A program made the position numbers and the translations under genes. This document shows, in pieces, positions 46,601 to 57,895 of a DNA stretch of 64,000 bases. Source of the stretch: Isoetes taiwanensis (taxonomy: Eukaryota; Streptophyta; Lycopodiopsida; Isoetales; Isoetaceae); the NCBI GenBank assembly GCA_021234155.1, contig JAJEKV010000008.1, forward strand, positions 22,063,988-22,127,987. Direction: 5' to 3'. Position 1 is the stretch's first letter, and the number at the start of each line of letters is the position of its first letter. The notes under the pieces are model-generated. The model made no database searches, was not told the origin of the DNA, and saw only the letters and a program-made list of their open reading frames with translations.

Positions 46601-48410
46601 GAGAGGCCTTAGGCCTCAAATTTTGTAAATTTTGTAGGAAAGCTAAATTTTCATGTAACTATGTTTCTTATTAATATAAAAGTTATTTTCCCTCTATAAT
46701 TAGAAAAATGTTGTATGCTTGAAATATAGGAAATAGAACCCAATTGTGGTAGAATTCTTCATAGCATGTCTAGAAACACCCTAGAAATCATGACTACAAC
46801 AAACATTTTGGCAAAAAATCATCTAAAATGCTGAAAATCGACCCAACGGGGTGAGGCGTTTCCGCCCTAGGACCTCTGCGTTCCCGTGAGCAGCGCGTTT
46901 GTAGCCGGATTCACTGGGCCCAAAATCAAGCTTCTAGATGTCGGTTTTGCTCAAAATAACTGCTAGTTAGATTAGAATTGGCCCAATTAGCCATATTAGC
47001 ATCTTCAAATTCCCTAAATTGACCAAAAAATTTGGCCAAAGGCAAATCACCCGGGTGAGGGGCGCCAAACGCGTTTTTGCGTCCCATGACGCTGAGGCCA
47101 TCCTGGTGATTCACCGGGTCGGGCTCATCTTGAGCCAAATTAGCCAAATTGATCAACCAACTGCCATGTAGTGTTTCTTGCCTTGTTTTGCTTAAGTTTG
47201 CACTTCATGGTAGTTCATTTTGGACACCAGAGCCATAGAACCACAAATTCGTCTTAGGTAGGTACCTTTTGCACGAACCCGGGTCATCCATAGTCTATAA
47301 AATAGGCCCCATTTGCCATTTTCTTCCCTCTGGAGCTGCTCGGAACCCCTTAGGCGATTTTCTGATCCTCAGATGATCTTTGCAAGCCATTTTCTACACC
47401 CTTTCTGCTCAATGGCCCGGCAACTTTGAAGATGGTACAATTTGATGGCCATATCCATCCACTTCCGGTAGATCAAGCCTTCTCTGTGTTAGATCACTTG
47501 TTTGATCTTCGCAACTTTGCCTAGAACACCCTACTACGGGGACATTATGTGCCAATATGACCCGGCCAGATCTGCCTTGGGAAGTTAGGGCGTTTTGCCT
47601 TTGGGGAGGGTGGGTTTTCCTTGAGACACTTACCCAAGCCTTAGGCGAGAGTTGGCCGGGGATCAAAGGCAAGAAGCGGCTATGGGATAGGACTAGGACC
47701 ATGCCCGATTACATGACACGCAGACATAATAGGCATAGGTACCTTTCAGCTCAGACCCTTGCCCTCTTCATGCACTATAAGTCAATCAACAAAGTAGGGA
47801 ACCCTCTTTCAGCCCTTAGACTTAAGCGCCACTTGATACGCGTAGAGCCCGGGATCAAATCACGAATATAGAATCCTCGCCTCTGAATATCAGAGCGGCG
47901 GTTTGGGGCACCATGGCACCGGTAGTTTGATCCATGAAGACTTCTGAGCAGCTGGGGGCCCGGAACCGAGAATGGGAGGCGGGGAGGCAACAAGAATGAA
48001 TCAAGATGCAGCGTCGAGGGCAGCGGCGACATGAAGAAGCTACGCGACCCACCGGTGGCATCGCTGGGCCCCGCGTCACCGATAGTCATGCGGCGGGGAG
48101 TACATTTTGCAAATGACATCCTCAACTTGTCCTATTGCGAGCGGGGTCTTGGTCGGCGAGCTCTTGGGCATGATAGCACAACGGGAACGCACGGACCTCA
48201 TCGACGGAACGATCCCAAAGGGGCTGGCGGAGGAACACTCTTATCTTTGGGGAGACCAATGTTGTCCGATGCGTGTCGTTCGATGCGTTTGGACATCTAT
48301 TTTTTTGAAAAATACGTATTTTTACAATCACATTACTTAAAGTGCTTAAAATCGTTTTTAAAAATTCAAACAAAGCTTAAATATAATAAATTATGCAATA
48401 TAAACACAAG
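46600..48410. other. Unclassified, possible LTR-type promoter near 47.3 kb
   Basis: No domain recognised. AGTCTATAAAATAGGCCCC at about 47,290-47,310 is a strong TATA box preceding a CT-rich stretch, and the ORF at 47,557-47,871 downstream could be an unrecognised transposon protein. Confidence 0.25.
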
Positions 48411-48418
48411 CAATTTGT

Positions 48419-48510
48419 TGGAAAGTTGGTTAGCATGTTTGTTTGCTATCCGGAGGCCCGAGGTTGAATCCCTCTTGGGTGCGATTGAGTTTGTTTTAAG
48501 AAAAGCGTAA
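48419..48510 (+). mobile_element. tRNA-derived SINE-like unit
   Basis: A-box-like AAGTTGGTTAGCATG at 48,423-48,437 and B-box-like GAGGTTGAATCCC at 48,460-48,472 have tRNA-like spacing, with a GCCCGAGG...CCTCTTGGG T-arm. A T- and A-rich tail follows. The B box lacks one base of GGTTCGAATCC. No target-site duplication was established. Confidence 0.5.
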
Positions 48511-48995
48511 TACATTTTTTGAAAAAAGCATTAGCGTATTTTTTAAAAATCGTTATGCCGTGAACTGGGAGCCTCACGATATGCATTTTAAAAAATACGG
48601 CGTATTTGAACAACTGGGGAGCAATGCCGGGTTATATGCCTGCTCGGCAGATAAGGGGAGATCTATCGGACGAGAACCTATCATCTCAGGAGGAGGAGTT
48701 CAGCAGATACGAACACACTCTACAAACGGGGAAGGGCCCAAGCTCAAGCCGACCGGTTGAGCCGGGAGCATGAGGAAGGGTCAGCGGCATCAACGGACAA
48801 TGCAACCCGGCATGTGGAGGGATCATGAAGACTGATGGCGTGGATGCCTACGGTGAAGCGGCTTCGGAGGAAGGGCCTTTGGATGGATGGTAGGGAAGGC
48901 AGAACGCGACGCCGCTACTATCTTCCGCCCTCGGCCAAGGGCAAATGATAGTCTTCCACAAGAGTTCAGCCAAGGGGAAAGAATGGTGGCACTTC

Positions 48996-50908
48996 TCATA
49001 GCACTCTGGGGCTTGAGGCGGGATCGTTGATATCGCCCATGCCGATCACATCATTCTTTTCAGCAGGGAACTGCGAGGCGACCCTGAGAACAATAGGCAT
49101 AACAAAGCGCAGCATCTTATGCCAATCATGAGATTTCAACCCGGTTAACTCCCCTTCGTTAGAGAAACAATTGCATAGCGAATGCATATATCTGGCCGGG
49201 TCTTTATTGCCTTGATTGCTTCTCGAGCGGGTTTCATACATTTTCTAGGCACGATCAATCCACTTGTGGCCTTATTCCTTCTTCGACATTTAACCATGCT
49301 TTTAGATTTTGATCCGACTTCTTGTAGATCTTCTCGTTTGCATCGTGTCATCACGTCCCGTTGACGTATGCTTCCAAATAGGCAGCGAAACGTTTTTAAA
49401 GATGTGCATGGGATCAAGAAGATGATGGATCTTCAATTACGTCAATAGGGTAGAAGGAAGAAGGATGCTTTCCACTTCATTCCCTTAACCTTATTTCCTT
49501 GTGGCATCCCACATGTTACCCCAATCTCTCATTGTCAACCTTTTGGGAGACTCTTGATTAATGTTTTTTCTCTTGGACCTACACGTATCAAGTCGATTTT
49601 CCATTGGCGAGATATCTCTTGAAGTTTGCATAGACATTTTTGTGCAATACGCATTGACGTGAGAGTTCAACTGTTCAAACCCACACAAGTGACATGCCAT
49701 ATCCGGACACTTGGAGTCGGAGAGAGTTCATACAAACCGGGCCAATGTCCTTTCGTTGTCCACATTAAGATTGCTCTCAAGGTAAATCTTCGTTAAAATG
49801 AAGTTCTCTTGAGACATCGTGAAATTAAACTTCAATACCTTCACTCCACAATGTCAAAAGCTCATCAATAACTATTTTGGATATGGATCTAGACTTTCCG
49901 GCTTCTTAGGTCTGGAACTAATAGTACTACCATTAAATGGCTAGTCTTCATGAGTAACCACGGTGGTAAATTATAGTTGATCAACACTTCACCGGCCAAG
50001 TTGACCCCCTTGGTGATTGGCGTCCATAAGGATTAACACCATGGTGTTCTTTGCCAACCCTAATCTCGAGATTTATTGGCTCTCTTCCAAATTCCGACCA
50101 TGTTTCATCAATATGCTTCCATTGCTTGCGGTCACTAACCCGAAGAATTACATTGTCACTTTCGGCGCGTGCGGCACACCAACCCATGGCCGAAGCTAGA
50201 GATTCACATCGAAACAATAGCCTTATCGCGAGGGATCAATGGAAAGTAGCGAACCACCTTCATGGGCCGGTCTTTCCCTTGGCATGCTTATTTCAGTGCG
50301 ACTTTTGGGCATAGTGTTCCCTTGTGGGAGTATTTTCTCTTGCAATAACCTGTATAAAACAGACCTTTACGTATACATTCAACTACAAATTCAATAAGTC
50401 AAGTGATTGCAATTGTACTTACTCTAACAAAGCCGTAACACTGGCATTGCTCCATTTGAATTTGGCTTGAAGGTTTAACAATAACCTGTATAAAACAGAC
50501 CTTTACGTATACATTCAACTACAAATTCAATAAGTCAAGTGATTGCAATTGTACTTACTCTAACAAAGCCGTAACACTGGCATTGCTCCATTTGAATTTG
50601 GCTTGAAGGTTTAATATCAATAATGCATCTAACATGTCGACTATGGGTTCTTCAACTTCCATGAAGTCGTCCATAGGGGCATTGTCATCATCTTCATCAT
50701 CGTATTCCTGTTCATCTTCATCATTGTACTCTTCATTATGCGTTGTGCCCATGTTTGTACCATACTGCTCAATGTATTCTAATTCTGCTATCCGCAATGA
50801 CTTTTTCCATAGGGGCATTGTCATCATCTTCATCATCGTATTCCTGTTCATCTTCATCATTGTACTCTTCATTATGCGTTGTGCCCATGTTTGTACCATA
50901 CTGCTCAA
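48996..50908 (-). pseudogene. CACTA (En/Spm) TNP2-like transposase, fragmented
   Basis: Reading down the minus strand, pieces appear in TNP2 order. First comes an acidic N-terminal part ending in IVDMLDALL and KFKWSNASVTALLE (50,640-50,560). Then KQWKHIDETWSEFGREPINL with GVNPYG and STWPV (50,217-49,981), the conserved TNP2 core. Then KRLTMRDWGNMWDATRK (about 49,490-49,550) and KCMKPAR with TRPDICIRYA (about 49,180-49,270). Last is LTGLKSHDWHKMLRFVMPIV (49,160-49,090), the DUF4218-like start. Frameshifts separate these, and the 136-bp-lag copies at 50,343/50,479 and 50,671/50,807 disrupt the N-terminal part. The transposase cuts and moves CACTA elements; this copy is inactive as given. Confidence 0.75.
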
Positions 50909-51209
50909 TGTATTCTAATTCTTTTAAGCATTTAATAACGAACGAAATATAAAATTTTATGTCATAATCAAAGCATATATTGAAGATATAATACACATTT
51001 ATCTTCAATATGTGCAATCTCATTCCAAGAGAAGAAGAAGAAGAATTCGAAGAAGAAGAAGAAGCATTTAATAACGAACGAAATATAAAATTTTATGTCA
51101 TAATCAAAGCATATATTGAAGATATAATACACATTTATCTTCAATATGTGCAATCTCATTCCAAGAGAAGAAGAAGAAGAATTCGAAGAAGAAGAAGAAA
51201 AATGGTGCA

Positions 51210-52560
51210 TTAGACAAAATTATATGAGTAATTTGAGTACATCATCAAAGGACCTCCTCGTATTGGTCTACCGTATTCATATTCAATGAACAATTCATCA
51301 CCAATACACAAAGTTTTATAGCATAAACCATGATATATCTCCGAGTCAATTTTACGGCTAAAAATCTTCTTGGTCTTTGTTTGCCTCGACAAATTCACAA
51401 TTGGTAGCTTCGGATTCTCGATAGAGCTATTAATAAAAGCAGCAAGGTTTCCATACAAATCGAGGGCGACCATCAATATATGTGAAGCTTGCGTGAGTCG
51501 GGCTTGGATATTGTTCGTGCATTTGAATTTAGGCCATAGATGAGCATCGCCCACCGATGCTTACTCAATTTATGCCAAGTGTCCGAAAGTTATATTCGGG
51601 ACCTACATATGGCATTAAAGGAACAGTCATTACCATCTTTGACTTTCACACTAGTCATAATATATAATCCCAGGGCCAGCCCAGGGGGACCCGACACTAT
51701 TTTAATCATATCTTGCCTACCCCAATATGTAAATTGCTCCCCATAAATAATTGGTTTGCCCTCTAGGCCATGCATTGAATTTCTTCACGATCTTTATCGT
51801 AAAGGGCTGGACCAAATGGACTAGTGAAGGTGGAAGATTATTTTCTTGACATGATCTAGTACATTCCAATTTTGATGAACATTGTCATTCCCTCCAATCT
51901 TGGCAGCGGCCATTGCACGGACGAGTTCTATCGCGTAATGGGATACTCTTTGAGGAAGTTGATGGCTTTCTTTTTGTAGGGTTTTCTATGAACGCATTCA
52001 TAGTATCAACATCATCTACTTCCAATGACAACATAACCCCAAAATCTATATCTTTTGCCGAGCTCACTCCATTCTCAATTTCTTCCTAACAAAATACAAG
52101 CAAACTAAGTTAAGACATCGATTCAAGTACATGAGAGTAGTTGATTATCGTTCATAAGATTCGTGTATTATACCCGTTGGAATACTCCCACATGTGCGTC
52201 CAGAAACCTTTGGATTTGTCGGGCATTCACCATATTTCTCAACATGGTGAGGGCGGTCTTTCTCATCCAGATTTTATTTGTCCTTTGCACATCGAACAAT
52301 TTGCAATATAACCGCTCTGTCAAGTACAAGCGCAAAAAAAAAAAAAGTAACATCAAGATATAAAGTTAACTAATCATTGAAACATGTTTATGGTACATAC
52401 ATCGGGTGACATTCATTTCATGCACACCACCCCAGCCTCTAGGAAGACTAGGTCCACTTGGGTCTAATTGGACTATTTGTGGCAATTGTTGGGGTAACAT
52501 TCTTGCGCAAGTCGCCATGTAACTTTCTCAAAGCTTTACTGTCTCACTTTACGTTCAAAT
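51210..52560 (-). other. Unassigned exon-like ORFs upstream of TNP2
   Basis: Minus-strand ORFs at 52,356-52,168, 52,067-51,885, 51,775-51,590 and 51,554-51,210 follow each other in the direction of element B. Notable phrases are GPSLPRGWGGVHEMNVTR (about 52,430-52,490), RLYCKLFDVQRTNKIW, GKPIIYGEQFTYWG and DELFIEYEYGRP. They could be exons of one accessory transposon gene between ORF1 and the transposase. The family was not recognised. Confidence 0.35.
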
Positions 52561-53040
52561 TCCTTCGGCGTTAGGTCCATATTTGTTTTCTAGTAAACAA
52601 TAAAAATATTAATAAAAACCATGTAATAATATAATAATTATAAATATCCATGTTTTTCATGATTTTATCAAATGTTTATTCTTAAGATTGATTCATACAA
52701 CGTTTATGATATTTAGAAAGCATTTGATTGAAGGGTGCCTGAACCCGATACATCTAGTCCTCTCCATTTGAAATGGAGTCGACCCGATTACCTTATATTC
52801 GCAACCTTTCAAATCTTTTGTAATCTATGAAGATTGAAACTTACGTTACGAGGTGCATAAACCCGATACATTTAGTCTTCTCCATTAGGGATGGAACCGA
52901 CCCGATTACCTTGATCATGCATCCCTCAAGTTTTTAACATACTTTCAAGATTCAATCTTCTAATCTATTAGCATTTGGAGGTGTTTAACTCTAACACAAA
53001 AGATTAAGCGAGAGATCTTACCTTATGAAGACCCACGGCG
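52560..53040. other. Non-coding, with an imperfect direct repeat
   Basis: CCCGATACAT(C/T)TAGTC(C/T)TCTCC occurs at about 52,745 and 52,863, each followed by GA(A/T)GGA and CGACCCGATTACCTT. This is a diverged repeat of about 118 bp lag, distinct from the 136-bp class. Confidence 0.5.
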
Positions 53041-53437
53041 CAAAAAATCGAAACAAGCGAGTGAAAATAACAAGTAAATAACGGCGGGCGGGTTCGCCAT
53101 ATGTGACGTCGTTTATCGGCGCCCGTAGTGACGTCGTTTAACGACGCCAAAGGCGACGTCGACGACACCCAGGCATGCCACATCGCTTCGCGCCCCGTCG
53201 ATGCCCCTCATATGCCGCGTCGGATGATCATGGCGTCGTTTAACGGCGTCAAATGATCATAACGTCGTTAAACGACCAAGCTGTGATTGTTTAACATATA
53301 ATGAAACAACATACAATACAAATAACACAAATAAATAAAAAAATTTGATTGTTCCCATTCATAAAAATAAGCTTATACAACGACAACACAAATAGATAAA
53401 AAAACTTATTGTTTTCATTCATAAAAAAGCTTATACA

Positions 53438-53794
53438 TTACTTATGTCCATCGAGGGCGTGGCAGTTTGATGCAACCATTTGCATCATTATCTGCACCAT
53501 TAATGTCGTTTTCTCTTTGTTTGGCTCGGTGAGCCATTCTACCAGTCGTTCCCCGCATGGAACGCCAGATGTTAGTGCAATCAGAAGCTCCTTTTCACTC
53601 ATCTTTGCCACGATGGTGAAGGGAGGGTTCTCGGAGGAGAAGCGGGGGTTCTTGGAGTTGTCTTCCCTTGGAGGAGGATTCTCGCTAGAAGGAACATATC
53701 GCTTGAAGGTGGTCTTCAAATCAGGACCATTATAGCAAGATAGGGAAGAACACTCAAAAATAAGAATAACAAAGCTGACTATTGATGGATCCAC
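53438..53794 (-). CDS. Element B ORF1 (MSE-K/R-EL protein)
   Basis: An intact 118-codon ORF contains LKTTFKRYVPSSEN, PFTIVAKMSEKELLIAL, then GERLVEWLTEPNK and a Met-rich tail. It is homologous to the plus-strand ORF at 39,961. It lies between two groups of the subterminal palindrome and upstream of the TNP2 fragments, all in the same direction, so it is probably the first gene or exon of element B. Upstream on the minus strand is an AACCCTAACCCTAACCCTA stretch (53,812-53,835 in plus view) that could act as a telo-box promoter element. Confidence 0.5.
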   Translation of the reverse strand: MDPSIVSFVILIFECSSLSCYNGPDLKTTFKRYVPSSENPPPREDNSKNPRFSSENPPFTIVAKMSEKELLIALTSGVPCGERLVEWLTEPNKEKTTLMVQIMMQMVASNCHALDGHK

Positions 53795-53811
53795 TTATAA
53801 CGTGGATGTAG

Positions 53812-53835
53812 GGTTAGGGTTAGGGTTAGGGTTTT
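53812..53835. repeat. Short (TTAGGG)-type tract
   Basis: About four AGGGTT units in a row. It is too short for a telomeric site and sits next to an ORF start, so a promoter telo-box role is more likely. Confidence 0.55.
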
Positions 53836-54735
53836 TATTTGGCTTAAAAAAAAAAAAAAAAATTCCCTCGTGACGTCGTTAAACGGCGTTTTAAGGTGGC
53901 GATGTCTTGACACGCAGGCAGCTTGACTTGGCAGCACCAGCACCATACCCGCAGCGAGGCGGGGCGTGACACGTCGGCGTTGTGCAACGTCGTTCAACGG
54001 CGGCCGGCGGCGGCGTCTTGACACCTTGGTACCCGGCAGCTGCCCATTTCCCGCATGGCCAGCGGTAGCGGCGTCGGCTCGTGAAGCGTCGTTGAACGGC
54101 GTTTAGCAGCGTGTTTGACACGAGGCACACCCGGCTTGGCGGCAAAGTACCCATGCCACGCTTGAGCGGGGCCGACCGTCGGCCGATGGCCGTCGTTGAG
54201 CGGCGTCGAAGCGGCGTTATCGTCGTTGAGCGGCGATGTCGTTGATCAGCGGCGGCGATCCGGCGTTCATCGGCGACCACGACGTAGATCGACGAGGAAC
54301 ATCTTGCGCAACCTCGGCAAAGGCCTCCGATTCAGGGATGTCAAGAACTTCTTCAGGCTTTCGGGAGGCCATTGAATAGTTGTAAAATTTTCTTAAGTTT
54401 TGTGCTAAATGTTTCTTGTACCCATTGTGCTAAGATATATCTACCTTATCATGTAATCCTTATGTATTAATGACTATTAACTGTTTTGTCAATGTAAGGC
54501 TTTGTATGATTTCTTATAACTAAAGATAATTCAATTGCAAGTAAAATTGATCAACATCTAACCCAAATAAAATGTATTGACTTATCATGTAATCCTTATG
54601 TATTAATGACTATTAACTGTTTTGTCAATGTAAGGCTTTGTATGATTTCTTATAACTAAAGATAATTCAATTGCAAGTAAAATTGATCAACATCTAACCC
54701 AAATAAAATGTATTGATGATCAATCCTTGCAGTGC

Positions 54736-55735
54736 AGATGAGGAACCAGATGCAACACCTCATCAACTGGGCGACACCTCTCATGAATGCACAGGAAGAT
54801 GGTCCTCCACCTCCACCTTGTTTTCCGGGTGGTGACGAAGTCCCTCAGCAGGAAGGGGAGGGCAACCAGGGGAACGTCAGGGATAGGAGAAGGCCTCATC
54901 AACTGGGCGACACCTCTCATGAATGCACAGGAAGATGGTCCTCCACCTCCACCTTGTTTTCCGGGTGGTGACGAAGTCCCTCAGCAGGAAGGGGAGGGCA
55001 ACCAGGGGAACGTCAGGGATAGGAGAAGGAAGAGGAGAACCGGAGTCCATCATCATCTAGCTCCGGCTCATCAGATAGCTCTTCCGGTGAGGACAGCTCA
55101 CGGCTCCGGCGGTCGGTCGGGCACACCTAAAGCACTTTAAAAGAGCAAGAAAGGCGGATGACTATCGAGAAAAAAGGTGGATAGTGCTATGAGCAATGTA
55201 TGGAAGACAAGGAAGCTTCGGCCCGGTTCGTGGAAAGACGATCAGGCATGGAGGCTGAAGCATGGCTTGATGAAATGGAAGAATTTGGCAACTCATACGG
55301 TATGAAAGACAAGGACATAGGGAAAGTTACTCTGACTAACCTTATTGGACCGGCAAGGATGCGTGGAAGGGATATGCTAAATCCAACAAGGTGAAGAGGA
55401 ACAATTGCGGGGTTTAAGACCTTGACCAAGGCTTTCCTTAAAGCACTATGTGCCAAAGGTCTCATACTAGTAGGCGAGGATTCAAGTAGTTTTACGAGGT
55501 TGAATCGGGGTAGCTTATCGGTGGCTAAGTATACCGAAGAATTTATGAGGCTCGGCCGCATGTTCCTCGAGTCTCGAGAGAGGCCGTGGATACTTACATT
55601 GAGGGGGTTGAACAGCAATATCAAGAGGCTTGTTAGAGCAATCAACCCGAAGTCAGTTGCACAGGCCGAAGATAAAGCTATAAGTTTAGAAGAGGCACCA
55701 GCAACTCCGCAAAGAAGAAGATCAACCGAGGGGTA
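54736..55735 (+). pseudogene. Gypsy gag
   Basis: The first part (54,736-55,140) encodes INWATPLMNAQEDGPPPP and a Gly/Arg-rich segment; it is doubled by the 136-bp-lag copy 54,758/54,894. The second part (55,200-55,735) carries the retrotransposon gag capsid-like region, EAWLDEMEEFG then LTKAFLKALCAKG, SVAKYTEEFMRLG and INPKSVAQAEDKAISLE. A stop at 55,392-55,394 and frame changes interrupt it. Gag forms the virus-like particle of the element. Confidence 0.7.
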
Positions 55736-55759
55736 AGAGTTGAGGGCATGATCGGGGAC

Positions 55760-56330
55760 AATATCGGAGGGTAAGCAATGCGGCTACACCATCGTGGAGT
55801 CAGCGACAAAGGTAAGGGTCGAGCAAAGCTTTTGGGGAACGATTGTCCATTCGTCATGCAGTCAGCCTTGGCAGAACTCTTGGATTGGGACTCCCCAACA
55901 GAAGCGGACGAGGACGACGACCAGCAGGAGGGCCAGGACTTCATAGATGGTGAGTGCCACATATGTGCAAACATTGAGACAGGTGATATAGAGAATCAGT
56001 CAACTGTCATCGCTGCGGACGGGATCATAGATAGTAATCCTTATGTAGTCCTCATAGATACAGGTAGCTCTCATAATTTTGCATCTCCTAGATTGGCTGC
56101 TCTAATGAAGAACAAGGTATTGAAGTCTAAGCCAAGGCCAGTAGCTATGGCAAACGGGGATCATAGATAGTAATCCTTATGTAGTCCTCATAGATACAGG
56201 TAGCTCTCATAATTTTGCATCTCCTAGATTGGCTGCTCTAATGAAGAACAAGGTATTGAAGTCTAAGCCAAGGCCAGTGGCTATGGCAAACGGCGCCATT
56301 CGCACACTAAGGGAGGAGGATCACCTTTGA
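55760..56330 (+). pseudogene. Gypsy protease region
   Basis: VVLIDTGSSHNFASPRLAAL at 56,040-56,100 contains the DTG catalytic triad typical of retropepsins and is followed by KSKPRPVAMANG. The block is repeated at 56,157-56,290 by the 136-bp-lag duplication, which shifts the frame. Upstream is an acidic linker. The protease would process the Gag-Pol polyprotein. Confidence 0.75.
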
Positions 56331-56436
56331 CATAGACCTTAGTGGGGCTAAGTGGCCGATGGGGCAGAAGTCATGGACATCGGAAGATATGATCCGATAG
56401 TGGGGATGGAATTTTTGAAGCCAGCCAAAGCCATGA

Positions 56437-57895
56437 TTGATTGCGGCCAGGAATGAAGTCACCATGACGGGCACGGGCGGCGACAAGTTGATAGTGAAAG
56501 GTAAGAAGCTAGATTCTCCTATGCGGTGTATTTCTTTGAGGCGGCTAAGGAAGAGTATAGAAAGGAATAAGGTGGATTACATCTTGAGGATGGAATCGGT
56601 TGAGCCGTGCAAAGCGGGGATGGAAGTGACCCAAAAGGGAAATCAGTTGCCTGAGCAGATAGCAAGGCTTATTTCGTGAGTTCAAGGATGTATTTCAGGA
56701 TGAAATCCAGCTGCCACCTTATAGGGGTGTGGAATGTGAGATCACATTGGCTCCGGATCTTGAAAAGCCTACATGGGAGCTTAAGAATGTGCATAGACTA
56801 TCGCCAGCTTAATAAGCAGACGATAAAGAACAAGTATGCATTGCCAAGGGCAGATGATCTAATGGACCAGTTACAAGGAGCAAAGGTATTCTCTAAAATT
56901 GATTTGAGGTCAGGATACCATCAGATAAGAATAAAAGAAGAGGATATCCATAAGACCGCTTTCAGAACGCGGTATGGTCACAAGGGCAGATGATCTAATG
57001 CCCTTTGGACTATCGAATGCTCCAGCAACGTTTATGCGCCTCATGAACGACATCTTCAGAGACTTCTTGGATGAGTTTGTTATTGTCTTCTTCGACGACA
57101 TCCTAATCTACAGCAAGTCCCTTGAGGAGCATTGTCAGCATCTCAGGAAAGTGTTGGAGAAGTTGAGACGTCATCGGTTGTATGGGAAGCTCTCTAAGTG
57201 CCACTTTGCAACAGGCCGAGTGGAGTACTTGGGGCATGTAGTAACATCCGAGGGAATCTCCACAGATCCATCTAAGATTGAGGCAATAGTTGATTGGCCA
57301 GCTCCAAGGAATGTGGCAGAAGTAAGAAGCTTTCTCGGGTTGGCGGGATATTACAGAAAGTTCGTCAAGGACTTTGCGAAGTGGGCGTCCCCCTTGTCGG
57401 ACCTCACTAAGGCCAAGAAGATTAAGGATTGGACTAGCCATTGGTTAGAGAAAGTCCAAGCTTCTTTTGAGAAGCTTAAAGAGGCCCTAACGACAGCACC
57501 AGTGCTTGTTCTCCCGGATCCGAGTAAAGATAAGTTGGTAGCAACAGATGCAAGCAAGATAGCAACAGGGGCAGTCTTGATGCAAGAAGGAAGGGTAGTC
57601 GCCTACGACTCGAAGAAGATGAACGACGCCGAGCAACGCTACCCAACCCATGATCAGGAGCTGCTAGCCATTGTCAGGGCATTGAGGATATGGAGGCATT
57701 ATCTGCTGGGAAGGAAGTTTCAGTTGGATACCGATCACCAGAGCCTTCAGTATCTCTTCACCCAGCCACTCCTCAACTTAAGACAAAGGAGGTGGATGGA
57801 ATTCCTTGAGGAGTATGATTTTGATATTATATATAAGCCTGGTAAGCTTAATGTTGTAGCAGATGCCCTCTCCAGGAGACCATTTCAGACAAGGA
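56437..57895 (+). pseudogene. Gypsy reverse transcriptase and RNase H
   Basis: RT motifs in order: [20 protein letters not shown] (56,795-56,850), [15 protein letters not shown] (56,893-56,937), [24 protein letters not shown], and FFDDILIYS (57,090-57,115), where the catalytic pair DD is intact. Thumb: [15 protein letters not shown] and [14 protein letters not shown]. RNase [17 protein letters not shown] (57,535), [38 protein letters not shown] (57,860-57,889). Between RYGH and MPFGL the usual EW-V is replaced by KGRADDL, a 136-bp-lag copy of the sequence at 56,845 that also shifts the frame by one. Without it, RT to RNase H would be one open frame. Confidence 0.9.

Larger units (their letters stand above)
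53100..54260. repeat. Subterminal palindrome array CGTCGTTTAACGGCG (element B)
   Basis: Nine copies of CGTCGTT-N-AACG(A/G)CG, an imperfect palindrome, lie at about 53,107, 53,133, 53,232, 53,262, 53,872, 53,985, 54,087, 54,192 and 54,222. They flank ORF1 of element B on both sides. The array is typical of the terminal region of a CACTA-like element and marks the 5' end of the minus-strand unit. The terminal CACTA bases were not found. Confidence 0.65.

Noticed and set aside
50555-51213. Asp/Glu-rich and Lys/Glu-rich ORFs with repeated halves as novel repeat proteins
   Set aside because: The internal repetition comes from the 136-bp-lag copies at 50,671/50,807 and 50,928/51,064.
53812-53835. 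Telomere or interstitial telomeric site
   Set aside because: Only about four units, and TTAGGG-type rather than the usual plant TTTAGGG; the same words occur in the gypsy LTR leader.
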